64,000 nucleotides of DNA from Glaciimonas sp. (lineage in GTDB: Bacteria; Pseudomonadota; Gammaproteobacteria; Burkholderiales; Burkholderiaceae_D), in the NCBI GenBank assembly GCA_012927585.1, contig JABBOY010000025.1, positions 78,058-142,057 on the forward strand, written 5' to 3'. This document shows, one piece after another, positions 8,814 to 18,310 of this stretch. Within the stretch, counting starts at the first letter, position 1. Each line of letters starts with the position of its first letter. Position numbers and translations under genes: made by a program. Under the pieces are notes generated by a model. It searched no databases, was not told the origin of the DNA, and worked only from the letters and a program-made list of their open reading frames with translations.

Positions 8814-11078
8814 ATGAAATTTCGCTTCCCGATCGTCATCATTGACGAAGACTTCCGCTCAGAAAACTCTTCCGGCCTGGGCATTCGCGCATTGGCCGTG
8901 GCGATGGAGCAGGAAGGGATGGAAGTGGTCGGCGTCACCAGTTATGGCGATCTGTCGCAATTTGCGCAACAGCAAAGTCGTGCCTCGGCCTTCATCCTAT
9001 CGATCGACGACGAAGAATTCGGCGGCGGATCGCTCGAAGAAAGCGATCACGCACTCAAACCGCTGCGTGCCTTCGTCCAGGAAATTCGTCACAAGAACGC
9101 CGATATCCCAATTTATCTGTACGGCGAAACCCGTACTTCGCGCCACATCCCGAACGATATCCTGCGTGAGTTGCACGGCTTCATCCACATGTTCGAAGAC
9201 ACCCCGGAGTTCGTCGCGCGCCACATCATCCGCGAAGCCAAGTCGTATCTCGACGGCCTGTCGCCGCCGTTCTTTCGCGCACTGGTGCATTATGCGCAAG
9301 ACGGCTCTTATTCATGGCACTGCCCGGGACATTCGGGCGGCGTGGCCTTTCTGAAGTCGCCGATTGGCCAGATGTTCCACCAGTTTTTCGGCGAAAACAT
9401 GCTGCGCGCCGACGTCTGCAACGCCGTTGAAGAGCTCGGTCAGTTGCTCGACCATACCGGTCCGGTGGCGGCATCAGAGCGCAACGCTGCGCGCATTTTC
9501 AATGCCGACCATTGCTACTTCGTTACCAACGGTACCAGTACCAGCAACAAAATGGTCTGGCACTCGACGGTGGCGCCGGGCGACATCGTAGTGGTGGATC
9601 GCAACTGTCACAAATCGATTCTGCACGCGATCATCATGACCGGCGCCATTCCGGTGTTCTTGATGCCAACACGCAACAATCTTGGCATCATTGGCCCCAT
9701 CCCACTGGAAGAATTCACATTGGAAAGCATCCAGAAAAAAATTGAAGCCAACCCGTTCGCACGTGAAGCAATAAACAAGAAGCCGCGCATCCTGACCATC
9801 ACGCAATCGACCTACGACGGCGTGGTATACAACGTCGAAACCCTGAAAGATATGCTGGACGGCAAAATCGATACCCTGCATTTCGATGAAGCCTGGCTGC
9901 CGCACGCAACCTTCCACGAGTTCTACAAGGACATGCACGCCATCGGCAAGGATAGGCCGCGCGCCAGGGAGTCGATGATTTTCTCGACCCAATCAACCCA
10001 CAAGTTGCTGGCCGGCCTGTCGCAGGCGTCGCAGATTCTGGTGCGCGAATCGGAGTCGGTCAAGCTCGACAAGGATGCTTTCAACGAAGCCTATCTGATG
10101 CACACTTCGACCTCGCCGCAGTACGCGATCATCGCCTCGCTGGATGTGGCTGCAGCCATGATGGAAGCGCCGGGCGGCACTGCGCTGGTGGAAGAATCGA
10201 TCCTCGAAGCGCTGGATTTTCGTCGCGCCATGCGCAAGATCGATGAGGAATATGGCCTGGACTGGTGGTTCCAGGTCTGGGGCCCGGATAGCCTTGCCGA
10301 AGAAGGCATCGGCTCGCGCGAAGACTGGGTCATCAAGGCCGAAGATACCTGGCACGGTTTCGGCAAGCTGGCGCCGGGCTTCAACATGCTCGACCCGATC
10401 AAGGCCACCATCGTGACACCTGGCCTGTCGATAGACGGCAAGTTCGGCGAGACCGGCATCCCGGCCTCGATCGTGACCAAATATCTGGCCGAACACGGCG
10501 TCATCATCGAGAAATGCGGGCTGTATTCGTTCTTCATCATGTTTACCATCGGCATTACCAAAGGCCGCTGGAATACGCTCTTGACCGCACTGCAGCAGTT
10601 CAAGGACGATTACGATAAAAACCAGCCGATCTGGCGCATCCTGCCCGAGTTCGCCGCCGCCAACAACGGCAAGAATGCGCGCTACGAACAAATGGGCTTG
10701 CGCGATTTATGCCAGCAAATTCACGAAACCTACAAGACTTACGATGTGGCGCGCCTGACCACAGAGATGTATCTGTCCGATATGCAACCGGCCATGAAGC
10801 CGAGCGACGCCTTCGCCAAAATGGCGCACCGCACTATCGACCGGGTACCGATTGACGAGCTGGAAGGACGTGTCACCTCGATCTTGCTGACGCCTTACCC
10901 ACCTGGCATCCCGCTGCTGATTCCCGGTGAACGCTTTAATAAAATCATCGTCGACTACCTGCGCTTTGCGCGCGATTTCAATGAGGAATTCCCGGGTTTC
11001 GAGTCCGATGTACATGGCCTGATCAAAGGCGAGGTGGATGGCAAGCTGTGCTATTACGTCGATTGCGTGCGCCAGTAA
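8814..11078 (+). CDS. PLP-dependent Orn/Lys/Arg decarboxylase (AdiA-sized)
   Basis: A 754-residue fold-type I decarboxylase that removes CO2 from arginine, lysine or ornithine and may serve acid resistance or polyamine supply. It has the receiver-like N-terminal wing domain (about 1-125), then the PLP domain with HCPGHSGGVAF near 165, FVTNGTSTSNK near 240 and HFDEAWL near 357. The PLP Schiff-base lysine is K397 in STHKLL. A C-terminal domain follows with TPYPPGIPLL near 695. The length is nearest to biodegradative arginine decarboxylase (about 755) rather than CadA or SpeC (about 711-715), but substrate specificity is not proven. An AGACCTC-spaced ATG at 8814 gives the full wing domain. An AT-rich palindrome follows the gene. 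Confidence 0.92.
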   Translation: MKFRFPIVIIDEDFRSENSSGLGIRALAVAMEQEGMEVVGVTSYGDLSQFAQQQSRASAFILSIDDEEFGGGSLEESDHALKPLRAFVQEIRHKNADIPIYLYGETRTSRHIPNDILRELHGFIHMFEDTPEFVARHIIREAKSYLDGLSPPFFRALVHYAQDGSYSWHCPGHSGGVAFLKSPIGQMFHQFFGENMLRADVCNAVEELGQLLDHTGPVAASERNAARIFNADHCYFVTNGTSTSNKMVWHSTVAPGDIVVVDRNCHKSILHAIIMTGAIPVFLMPTRNNLGIIGPIPLEEFTLESIQKKIEANPFAREAINKKPRILTITQSTYDGVVYNVETLKDMLDGKIDTLHFDEAWLPHATFHEFYKDMHAIGKDRPRARESMIFSTQSTHKLLAGLSQASQILVRESESVKLDKDAFNEAYLMHTSTSPQYAIIASLDVAAAMMEAPGGTALVEESILEALDFRRAMRKIDEEYGLDWWFQVWGPDSLAEEGIGSREDWVIKAEDTWHGFGKLAPGFNMLDPIKATIVTPGLSIDGKFGETGIPASIVTKYLAEHGVIIEKCGLYSFFIMFTIGITKGRWNTLLTALQQFKDDYDKNQPIWRILPEFAAANNGKNARYEQMGLRDLCQQIHETYKTYDVARLTTEMYLSDMQPAMKPSDAFAKMAHRTIDRVPIDELEGRVTSILLTPYPPGIPLLIPGERFNKIIVDYLRFARDFNEEFPGFESDVHGLIKGEVDGKLCYYVDCVRQ

Positions 11079-11139
11079 AGCTAATGCGATGCATCCTGAA
11101 ATATCCGCTACAGAGTCGCTTTAGCAACGCATCTCTGCG

Positions 11140-11158
11140 GCTGATTTTAAAAATCAGC
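11140..11158. terminator. Possible terminator hairpin after the decarboxylase
   Basis: GCTGATTTT and AAAATCAGC form a perfect inverted repeat around one A. As RNA it would give a GCTGAT/ATCAGC stem with an AT loop. It lies between the convergent decarboxylase and the last gene of the aor operon. There is no strong T-run, so it is a weak candidate for bidirectional termination. Confidence 0.4.
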
Positions 11159-11177
11159 TTATCACCGCACGCAATTT

Positions 11178-11510
11178 CTAACCGCCGCCGCGGCGGGTAT
11201 ATAAATCGAAATAGTGCATGAAGTCGGCTTGCGCCGGCGCCTCCATGTCAATGAAGTGAAAAATCACCTGTAGCACCGGCAAGGTCATCAGGGCAATCCG
11301 ACGCGGCGCCATGATTACGGTGGTAATCACGACAGTGCCGCCCGGGGTGACAATCCGATGTAAATCCTGTTCGCCGTGCCGACTACTGTGCAGCACCGCC
11401 TGCCGCGTTGCGCCCGGCAGCCAACGCATGAATTCACTCCGGCTACAACCCATTTCGCGCACGATACGCTCTTCAGGCAAGCCATTACGCTCGCTATAAA
11501 TATTTGACAT
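11178..11510 (-). CDS. Small protein of unknown function at the end of the aor operon
   Basis: About 110 residues from the ATG at 11510; the frame is open further upstream (to 11537), but that stretch lies in the 59-bp repeat, so the later start is preferred even though no good ribosome-binding site is visible. The N-terminal third is helical with ERIVREMGCSRSEF, the middle has a hydrophobic strand region (GGTVVITTVIM, LMTLPVLQVIFHFIDM), and the end is Arg/Gly-rich. I do not recognise the family. Its position after the MoaD-like gene suggests a role in maturation or accessory function of the tungsten enzyme, which is inference only. Confidence 0.55.
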   Translation of the reverse strand: MSNIYSERNGLPEERIVREMGCSRSEFMRWLPGATRQAVLHSSRHGEQDLHRIVTPGGTVVITTVIMAPRRIALMTLPVLQVIFHFIDMEAPAQADFMHYFDLYTRRGGG

Positions 11511-11515
11511 ATTAA

Positions 11516-11574
11516 GGAGTATATTAAAAAAACACACAGTTACCGCTATATATTAAAGCATGTATTAATAATAC
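11516..11574 (-). repeat. 59-bp dispersed element, copy 3 (minus)
   Basis: Reading the minus strand, the pattern GTAT-N24-GCGG-N20-ATACTCC is kept with exact spacing. In this copy the usual T before GCGG is A and the facing base in the first stem is T, keeping GCT/AGC pairing. It begins 18 bp after the MoaD-like gene stop, on the same strand, so it splits the aor operon from its last small gene. Confidence 0.85.
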
Positions 11575-11591
11575 CAGGTGCAGTAATGTAT

Positions 11592-11843
11592 TTACCCCCC
11601 GGCAATGGGAGGCCAAATTGCCAGTACCTCGCCTTCCGACAGCACATATTGCACACGACTCTCAGGCCCGATATACACCCCGTTGACGAGCACCAGATGT
11701 ACCAGTTTTGGCGGCAGCTTAAAGCGCACCAACAAGTCACCGATGCTGGTGCCGGGCGTGATGTCGAGCGCAATCGCGTTATATTTCCGCTCCGGCGGAA
11801 GGTAATCGGTCAGCGTTGCGTACAGTTTGAAAGTGATTTTCAT
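11592..11843 (-). CDS. MoaD-like ubiquitin-fold sulfur carrier (AorD-type)
   Basis: An 83-residue ubiquitin-fold protein ending in Gly-Gly, the feature required for C-terminal adenylation and thiocarboxylation when MoaD donates sulfur to the pterin dithiolene. Visible landmarks are the opening strand MKITFKLYATL, a central LVHLVLVNG and the tail LAIWPPIAGG. Placed 26 bp after the FAD subunit gene, it likely serves tungstopterin synthesis for AorB specifically, as in other clusters of this enzyme type. Housekeeping MoaD is normally elsewhere, so this is probably a dedicated copy. Confidence 0.85.
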   Translation of the reverse strand: MKITFKLYATLTDYLPPERKYNAIALDITPGTSIGDLLVRFKLPPKLVHLVLVNGVYIGPESRVQYVLSEGEVLAIWPPIAGG

Positions 11844-11869
11844 GCAAGTATTTATGCTTTACCGCACAT

Positions 11870-13156
11870 TCACTTAGCGCAATGCGCCGTCTGCCATGCG
11901 TTTTGCTGCTGGGCGCAGGCGATATAGGCTTCCGGTAGACGGGTCGGGTCTTCCAACAAGATGTCTTTCCATTGGCCCAGTCCGACCCGCTGCTGGATCA
12001 GGCCGCGCAACACGCCGATATGCTGCGTGTGTCCAATCGCGTTCGAGCCGATCAGTACATCCTGATCGAACTCCAGGCGCAGGTATTTGAATCGCCCGCT
12101 ATCAGTCAATTCGACCCGCTGACCGCCGGGCACGCCTTGCCACTGGCCGAAAGAACTGGAAATCAAGCCTAACGTATCGAGCACATTGATCTGCGTTACG
12201 CCGCGCTGAACTGCGTGTCTGCCGGCCATATTCATGCCGGCACAGCGCGCCTGATCGGCTGCATTCGGCTGAATCGCCGACACCAAGGTATGGCCGCTCA
12301 CGAAATCGAAAGCTTCCGCACAATCGCCGGCCGCATAAATGCCAGGAATGTTGGTCTGCATGGTTTCATCGACCAGCACCCCCTGCAGACATTTGATCTC
12401 GCCCGATTCCAGAAAGGCGATGTGCGGCCGCACGCCGGTGGCGGAGATGATCAAATCGGCCGGTAAATGCTGCCCATTCGAGAGTCGCACCCTTAATGGG
12501 GCATCAGTCTTCGCATCAGCGGCTTCGATGGCCTCGATGCGGGTGTCGGTATAAACCGTCACGCCTTTGCTTTCGCACCAGCGCCGGATCATGTTACCGG
12601 CACCTTCACCCATCATGCGCGGCACCATGCGATCGCCCATTTCAACCACGGTCAGTTCCACCCCGCGTGCCGCCAGTGCTTCCATGATGATGCAGCCGAT
12701 AAAACCGGCACCCATCTGGATCACGCGTGCCTTCGGTCGTGCCAGCGTCATGATGGCGCGGGCGTCCTGAAGATTCCAACAAGTATGCACGCCGGCACAG
12801 TCGATGCCAGGAATTGGCGGCCTGACCGGAGTCGAGCCGGTGGCGATCAACAGCTTGTCAAAGGCAACGCTGCTGCCATCCATGAACTCCACCTGTCGTT
12901 GCGGTATATCAATATGCCTGACATGGCCAACCTGCTGTTCAATGCGCAAGCGACTGAAATGATCCTTATCCTTGCGCAGAAACGTACCCTCTTCGCCGAT
13001 ATTGCCCATCAACAGATACGGAATTGCCATGCGCGAATAGGGTGGGATGTCCTCATTGCCAATTAACAGTATTGCATCCTGCGGCGCATGCTTGCGGATG
13101 GCTTCGGCAGCTATTACGCCTGCCGGACCATTTCCAATGATTACGTGTTTGGTCAT
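11870..13156 (-). CDS. aorC: Aldehyde oxidoreductase FAD subunit (AorC-like NAD(P)H oxidoreductase)
   Basis: A 428-residue flavoprotein of the pyridine nucleotide-disulfide oxidoreductase type. The FAD dinucleotide fold is at the N-terminus (IIGNGPAGVIAAEA), the NAD-binding fold near residue 145 (VIQMGAGFIGC) and the second FAD motif near 280 (GIYAAGDCAEAFD). There is no redox CxxxxC pair, fitting an electron-transfer rather than disulfide role. The ATG at 13156 is preferred over an upstream in-frame TTG because GGAGAG precedes it. In the three-subunit AOR of Aromatoleum this subunit passes electrons between FeS clusters and NAD+. It lies 80 bp after aorB on the same strand. Confidence 0.85.
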   Translation of the reverse strand: MTKHVIIGNGPAGVIAAEAIRKHAPQDAILLIGNEDIPPYSRMAIPYLLMGNIGEEGTFLRKDKDHFSRLRIEQQVGHVRHIDIPQRQVEFMDGSSVAFDKLLIATGSTPVRPPIPGIDCAGVHTCWNLQDARAIMTLARPKARVIQMGAGFIGCIIMEALAARGVELTVVEMGDRMVPRMMGEGAGNMIRRWCESKGVTVYTDTRIEAIEAADAKTDAPLRVRLSNGQHLPADLIISATGVRPHIAFLESGEIKCLQGVLVDETMQTNIPGIYAAGDCAEAFDFVSGHTLVSAIQPNAADQARCAGMNMAGRHAVQRGVTQINVLDTLGLISSSFGQWQGVPGGQRVELTDSGRFKYLRLEFDQDVLIGSNAIGHTQHIGVLRGLIQQRVGLGQWKDILLEDPTRLPEAYIACAQQQNAWQTAHCAK

Positions 13157-13236
13157 CCTGCTCTCCAAAAAATCAGCTGCAAGCCATCAAGCGCACCGCC
13201 GCAAACGGTACGCTCTGCCGGCCTAAATCCAACAGG

Positions 13237-15084
13237 CTACAGTCCCAGTCGGGTACGTGTTTCCGGCATCAACTGGCCTTCCGGGGTCCAACCGCGCAGT
13301 GCGTAATACTCCGGCAGCATCTTGTCCAGGCCATTGACCAAGCCTTTGGCAGGGCCGCTAGAGGCCGGCTCGGTCAACAACCGTTTGGGCAGGTTGTCGT
13401 CCTTGTTGGTGAAGCCGGCGCGATTGTTGAAGTCGCGCTCCATATTCCAGATTCGCTCGCCGATCAAGGCCAGTTTCTCTAACGTGAAATCCGCATCGCA
13501 GGCAGCAGCCAGTTGCGGCTGCAAGTCCGCCATAGTCCAGGCGAAGGTCGTGAATAGACAGACGCCGGCCGAATCGAACACAGCGGTGGCATCCTGAAAC
13601 GCCTTGACCAGGCTCGCCTTGCCTTCGGTCACCAACGGGTCGGTCTTGACCGGGATACCCAGTACTTCGGACGCCACCGTATAGCCGCGCAAATGGCAGG
13701 CACCGCGATTAGAGGTGGCATAAGCCAACCCCATGCCCTGAATCCCGCGTGCGTCATAAGCCGGAAATTCCTGCCCCTTGACGCTCATTGACAGATCAGG
13801 ATGACCGTATTTTGCACACAAACGTTTGGAACCAAGACCGAGTTCCCGGCCGAAACCTTCGCCTCTGGCGGTAATTTCAGCAAAATGCACCAGCGCCTTG
13901 GCAGAGCCGAATGGTGCCTCGATACCAAGCTGCTGCTCAGTCAATACGCCCATCTGGTACAACTCCATCACCGCACCGACCGTCGCGCCAAAGGTAATCG
14001 GATCGAAGCCTTCTTCGTTGCACAGGAAATTGACATACGTCAGCGCTTCCAGATCGTTGACGCCGTTGGCCGACCCCAGCGCCCAAGCCGCTTCGTATTC
14101 CAGTCCACCGGAGGCGCCCCAGTATTGCGGTTTGTTTTGCACCGAGAAATGGGTTTCGTCAATCTTGGAAATCCGGCCGCAAGCGATGGTGCAGCCGAAG
14201 CAGGCTTGATTGGTCACCAGATTGGCTTTGCCATCGGTTTTGCGCAGCTCGTGCATCGCTTCGCCGGAAATATCCTTGGCTCCTTCAAACTGCACGTCGC
14301 GATGGTTGCGGGTTGGCAGCGCGCCCATTTCGTTGATTACATTCATCAACACCTGAGTGCCGTAGGTCGGCAAGCCCTGGCTAGTTACCGCGTTTTCAGC
14401 CAGCACTTTCTTGGCAGCGACAGTGGCGGCCATAAAGGCTTTCGGGTCGCGAATATTACCCACGCCCTTGGTGCCGCGCACCGCGATCGCTTTCAGGTTT
14501 TTGCTACCCATCACGGTGCCGACGCCGGAGCGGCCAGCCGCGCGGTGCAAGTCATTAACCACACCCGCGTACAGGCAGCCGATTTCCCCCGCACGGCCGA
14601 TGCAGGATACGCGAATCAACGGGTCCTGATGACGCGTCTTGAGCGCAGGTTCGGTTTCCCATACCGATTTGCCCCACAGCCAGGCTGCATCGAGCAACTC
14701 TGCGTGGTCGTTATTGATGCTGAGATAAACCGGATTGGCGGATTTTCCTTCAAAAATTACCATGTCCCAGCCCGCCATCTTCAGTTCGGCGCCGAAGTAG
14801 CCGCCGGAATTAGAGCAAGCGATAGCGCCGGTCAATGCACCCTTGGTGATGACGGAGTAACGCCCTCCGGTGGACGCCATGGTGCCTGTCAACGGGCCGG
14901 TGGCCCAGATGATTTTGTTCTCTGGCGACAATGGGTCAACAGCGGGATCGACCTCGTCGATAAAATATTTGGTTGCCAAACCGCGCTGACCGACATATTC
15001 CCTGGCCCATTGCATGTTCAACTTTTCAGTCTCGCAGGTTCCGGCGGTCAGGTCGACGCGCAAAATTTTTCCAGTCCATGCCAT
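13237..15084 (-). CDS. aorB: Tungsten-type aldehyde:ferredoxin oxidoreductase large subunit
   Basis: Catalytic subunit that oxidises aldehydes to acids at a bis-metallopterin tungsten site. The 615-residue length is typical of AOR family proteins. The N-terminal AOR domain opens MAWTGKILRVDLT and contains the pterin-contacting region GGRYSVITKG and RAAGRSGVGTVMGSKNLKA (near 181-199). The [4Fe-4S] ligands are the CxxCxxxC in ACFGCTIACG (C295, C298, C302), plus a later Cys, probably in DSAGVCLFT. Tungsten rather than molybdenum is inferred from the family; no tungstate transporter is in this window. It lies 48 bp after aorA and is followed by aorC and the MoaD-like gene, the order seen in the Aromatoleum aor cluster. 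Confidence 0.93.
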   Translation of the reverse strand: MAWTGKILRVDLTAGTCETEKLNMQWAREYVGQRGLATKYFIDEVDPAVDPLSPENKIIWATGPLTGTMASTGGRYSVITKGALTGAIACSNSGGYFGAELKMAGWDMVIFEGKSANPVYLSINNDHAELLDAAWLWGKSVWETEPALKTRHQDPLIRVSCIGRAGEIGCLYAGVVNDLHRAAGRSGVGTVMGSKNLKAIAVRGTKGVGNIRDPKAFMAATVAAKKVLAENAVTSQGLPTYGTQVLMNVINEMGALPTRNHRDVQFEGAKDISGEAMHELRKTDGKANLVTNQACFGCTIACGRISKIDETHFSVQNKPQYWGASGGLEYEAAWALGSANGVNDLEALTYVNFLCNEEGFDPITFGATVGAVMELYQMGVLTEQQLGIEAPFGSAKALVHFAEITARGEGFGRELGLGSKRLCAKYGHPDLSMSVKGQEFPAYDARGIQGMGLAYATSNRGACHLRGYTVASEVLGIPVKTDPLVTEGKASLVKAFQDATAVFDSAGVCLFTTFAWTMADLQPQLAAACDADFTLEKLALIGERIWNMERDFNNRAGFTNKDDNLPKRLLTEPASSGPAKGLVNGLDKMLPEYYALRGWTPEGQLMPETRTRLGL

Positions 15085-15131
15085 GATGCTTCTCCTTTAT
15101 CTCGCACTATCGTTATGATGGAATTACGCGA

Positions 15132-15617
15132 CTAGGCAACAGCTTGGTTGCCCAGTTTGTCCGCCCACTGCCGCATTCGATCCAGGCCGGTCCAATTGGC
15201 ATCCACATACGTGATGGCGCCGGTCGGGCAGGCCTCGGCACAGGCTGGCTCGCCACCGCACAGGTCGCACTTCTGAACCTTGCCGGTTTCCTGCACATAG
15301 TTAACGGTGCCGAACGGGCAGGCAATGGTGCACACTTTGCATCCGACGCAGATATCTTCCAGTACCACTTTGGCCCCGGTTGATGCGTCCAGCCGGATTG
15401 CCTCGACCGGACAGGCATGCAGGCACCATGCCTCGTCGCATTGGGTGCAGGTATACGGGACTTTTTTGCCGGTGTGATGGAAATCAAAGACTTTGATGCG
15501 TGACAGGGATGGATTAAATACGGCGTAATTCTCGTAGCTGCACGCCATCTCGCATTGCAAGCAGCCGGTGCATTTATCGGGATTGATATGTAAAGACTTT
15601 TGCATTGTCAGCTCCAA
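15132..15617 (-). CDS. aorA: Polyferredoxin subunit of aldehyde oxidoreductase (AorA-like)
   Basis: A 161-residue electron-transfer protein with sixteen cysteines in four groups: CTGCLQCEMAC near residue 17, CTQCDEAWCLHACP near 57, CVGCKVCTIACP near 91 and CDLCGGEPACAEACP near 118. This predicts four [4Fe-4S] clusters, as in DmsB/HycB-type subunits and in AorA of the Aromatoleum enzyme, where the protein forms a wire linking tungsten subunits. It is the first gene of the minus-strand operon, with GGAG 6-7 bp before the ATG. The gene upstream is divergent, 680 bp away. Confidence 0.9.
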   Translation of the reverse strand: MELTMQKSLHINPDKCTGCLQCEMACSYENYAVFNPSLSRIKVFDFHHTGKKVPYTCTQCDEAWCLHACPVEAIRLDASTGAKVVLEDICVGCKVCTIACPFGTVNYVQETGKVQKCDLCGGEPACAEACPTGAITYVDANWTGLDRMRQWADKLGNQAVA

Positions 15618-16297
15618 AAAAAACAGAAATCACAAAATAACTGCATTGGCAACACTGCGCTTGAGGACTCTTCTTGTCAATTAGATTAGGTGCTGCATTG
15701 CATCAGTTTTGATGTGGATCGTGATCGAAAAAACAATCCGGAAAAATTGCGGAATCCACCCGATCATAAATACGACAACCCCTCCCGATGCGCTTCGCGT
15801 ACACGGCATACCCCTATATTATTAATGCATGACTTGCGTAAGCGATATTACGGCTTTCAGTATTACATCGAAGCAAGGAAATGTTGAATATCCAATGCAA
15901 AATATGCTAACATAGTTTCTTTTTTCGTCGGCGTGATCTATAACAAGTTTGGCCGTTCTGTACTTGGCTAACCTAGAGTCGGAGACGCGCGCTGACCAAA
16001 CTGAAATATGTACCTCTCGCTAGAAGTTACTTGCGAGTACACCTGTAAAAGTTCTCTGCAACTAAAAAACAGGCTACGAAACAAAGAACAAATTACATGC
16101 GTTGCTGCTGCCAGCCGATTTTTCGGAATCAACGAACGCACTGTAAAACTCACAGAAACATGTGACCCACTCGTTGGTGTAAAAGCCAATCATGACTATG
16201 TTGCCAGGCGGAACATGCGATCGACACGCCGTCTATCGATGGCGGCCCTGCGTCAACGCAATAGTCGAGCGCAGGCCGCCATTAACTTGAAAGAATC
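15618..16297. other. 680-bp divergent control region between aor and the Ehr-type operon
   Basis: No convincing gene. A plus-strand open stretch inside it (from 16008) lacks a ribosome-binding site and resembles no family I know. The region must hold the promoters for both operons. A TTGACA hexamer reads leftwards near 15681, but I see no good -10 at the right distance. Two TTGGC blocks 9 bp apart (about 15950-15972) could be regulator half-sites. A TGGC...GC pair near 15646 has the wrong spacing (9, not 10) for a sigma-54 promoter. Confidence 0.5.
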
Positions 16298-18310
16298 ATG
16301 AGCGCACTTACCGCACTAATTGCTGCCGTACTTGTTTTATTTCTGGGAGCTGGCATTTGTTTGCTTCCCTTGCGTAATACCACTCGTGCCGGGGTCGGCA
16401 TATTTTCACAACTGCTTGCCACAGTATTAGTTTTGGCCACGGTGCTGCCGGTTCTGTTTGGTGCGGAGCAAGTCGTTGGCGATCTGGCATGGGCTTATCC
16501 GGTAGGAACGCTGCGTGTAAGGCTTGACGCTCTTGGCGCGTTTTTTTTGGCCTGGTCATTACCGATGACGTTGCTAGGAAGCATATACGCGGTTGGATAC
16601 ATGCGTCCGTTCTTCAACAGCAAGCGCAATCTGGGAGTGCATTTCGCTCTGCTCAATCTGACTTCCGTATCGTTTTTGCTGGTGTATACCGGCGAGCACG
16701 CGCTGGTCTTTTTGCTCGGATGGGAAATTGCCGCACTCGCTGCCTGGCTACTGGTGATATGGGACTACACCAACCAGAAGGTGCGTTTTGCCGGATTCAA
16801 TTATCTGGTTTCAACCCACATCGGTCTGATTTTCCTGGTGGCCGCTTTCATGATCATGTACACGCATTCGGGATCGTGGTTCCTGACCAGCTTTGGCGAC
16901 TGGCTCAGCAAGAGCGGCGGCACCGAACGCAACATCGTGTTCCTTCTGTTGGTTACGAGCTTTGGCCTGAAGTCTGCCTTCTTCCCCTTCCACTCCTGGC
17001 TCCCGCGTGCCCACGCTGCGGCACCCGCCCATGTCTCGGCTCTGATGTCGGGCGTCATTCACAAGGCCGGTTTATATGCTTTGATACGTTTCATACTGCT
17101 GATCGGCACGCCCGATGAGTGGATGGGATGGTTCCTGATCGTCTTCTCGACGTGTTCGGCCCTGATCGGAGGGTTGTACACGGTAGGTCAACGCGACCTT
17201 AAACGCATGCTCGGCTATTCATCGACCGAGAATGTCGGTATCGCCGGCATCGGCTTCGGCGTCGGCTGCCTGGGACTTAGCTGGGGCATTCCATCGCTGG
17301 CGGCTCTCGGTTTCGCTGGCGGCTTGTTGCACCTGCTGAATCACGCTTTCTTCAAGTGCCTGCTCTTTTACGCGGCAGGGGCGGTTTATCAGGTGATGCA
17401 TTCCGTCGATATGGAACGGCTCGGCGGACTGGCGCGTCTCATGCCCTTAACAGCGGCCAGCTTCATCATCGGCGGCGTCGCAATCTCTGCGCTACCGCCC
17501 CTGAACGGCTTTACCAGCGAGTTCGTGATCTATTCAGGCTTATTCAGCAGTGTCGCAGCGGGAGTCTGGGCCAAGCTGGGACTGTGCGTCGCAGCCGCAT
17601 TGCTGGCGTTTGTAGGCGCTGTTTCCGCATTGAGTATTACGCGCGCCTTCGGCGTCGTCTTTCTGGGTGCGCCGCGCGACGCCAGTGTCCCAGCCGCCAA
17701 GGAGGCGAGTCGATGGATGCTGGTGCCTATGGGCATCCACTCTGCGGGCGTGATCGTGCTCGGGGTCATACCGGCCTTGGGCTTCATGCTGGTGCGCGGC
17801 CCCACCGAGCTTGCAATGGGGCCGTTGCCGGTATCCGCAGCGGCGGTTCTGTCGCCTATCATCGACTCGCTGACGCGCATCGGCATGATTTCGGGAGGTC
17901 TGGTTGCTTCGATTGCCCTGGTTCTGTGGCTACGATCGAAATTAACATCCAAGCCTGCAGCCAGCCACGTGACCTGGGTTTGCGGTTATGCTGCACCGAG
18001 TCCTCGGATGCAGTACACCGGCGCCAGCTTCTCATCGGATTTTGGAGTCCACTTCCGCAGCCTGATGGTCTTGCTGCGCCGCAAAAAGCCCCCGGTCGGA
18101 TACTTTCCGTCCGATAGCTACTTGATCACGGATTGCGTCGACGCGGTTGAGCGGCGCCTGTTCTCCGTCATCGGCCGCGGCGACGCGTCGGCCGCCAATA
18201 TATCCAAAAAACTGCGCGAAGACGATCCGCGGATTGCCTTTGCGGCCGCTCTGATCGCCGTCGTCGTGATCGCGTGGCTGATGCTGTTGCTGTGGGGGCC
18301 ATTACGATGA
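16298..18310 (+). CDS. hyfB: HyfB/NuoL-like proton-translocating membrane subunit
   Basis: A 670-residue antiporter-like subunit of complex I/hydrogenase-4 type, with about 16 hydrophobic segments. The proton-channel residues expected in this family are visible: Glu in LLGWEIAALAAW (near residue 142) and Lys in MSGVIHKAGLYALIR (near 256), preceded by HSWLPRAHAAAPAHV. It starts the operon; the ribosome-binding site (GAAAGA) is weak. Its stop overlaps the start of the next gene as ATGA, showing translational coupling. It works with the five following subunits as an inner-membrane, probably proton-pumping complex. Confidence 0.9.
   Translation: MSALTALIAAVLVLFLGAGICLLPLRNTTRAGVGIFSQLLATVLVLATVLPVLFGAEQVVGDLAWAYPVGTLRVRLDALGAFFLAWSLPMTLLGSIYAVGYMRPFFNSKRNLGVHFALLNLTSVSFLLVYTGEHALVFLLGWEIAALAAWLLVIWDYTNQKVRFAGFNYLVSTHIGLIFLVAAFMIMYTHSGSWFLTSFGDWLSKSGGTERNIVFLLLVTSFGLKSAFFPFHSWLPRAHAAAPAHVSALMSGVIHKAGLYALIRFILLIGTPDEWMGWFLIVFSTCSALIGGLYTVGQRDLKRMLGYSSTENVGIAGIGFGVGCLGLSWGIPSLAALGFAGGLLHLLNHAFFKCLLFYAAGAVYQVMHSVDMERLGGLARLMPLTAASFIIGGVAISALPPLNGFTSEFVIYSGLFSSVAAGVWAKLGLCVAAALLAFVGAVSALSITRAFGVVFLGAPRDASVPAAKEASRWMLVPMGIHSAGVIVLGVIPALGFMLVRGPTELAMGPLPVSAAAVLSPIIDSLTRIGMISGGLVASIALVLWLRSKLTSKPAASHVTWVCGYAAPSPRMQYTGASFSSDFGVHFRSLMVLLRRKKPPVGYFPSDSYLITDCVDAVERRLFSVIGRGDASAANISKKLREDDPRIAFAAALIAVVVIAWLMLLLWGPLR

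Noticed and set aside
13801..15135. A 444-codon plus-strand open frame antisense to aorB
   Set aside because: It is the complement of a well-supported AOR gene with intact cofactor motifs; the antisense product matches no family and is a by-product of GC-biased third positions.
15640..15665. sigma-54-like promoter between the aor and hyf-like operons
   Set aside because: The GG and GC doublets are 9 bp apart rather than 10, and the flanking consensus is poor.
17356..18117. A 253-codon plus-strand frame inside hyfB
   Set aside because: Shadow of the NuoL-like gene; arginine-rich and without domain features.
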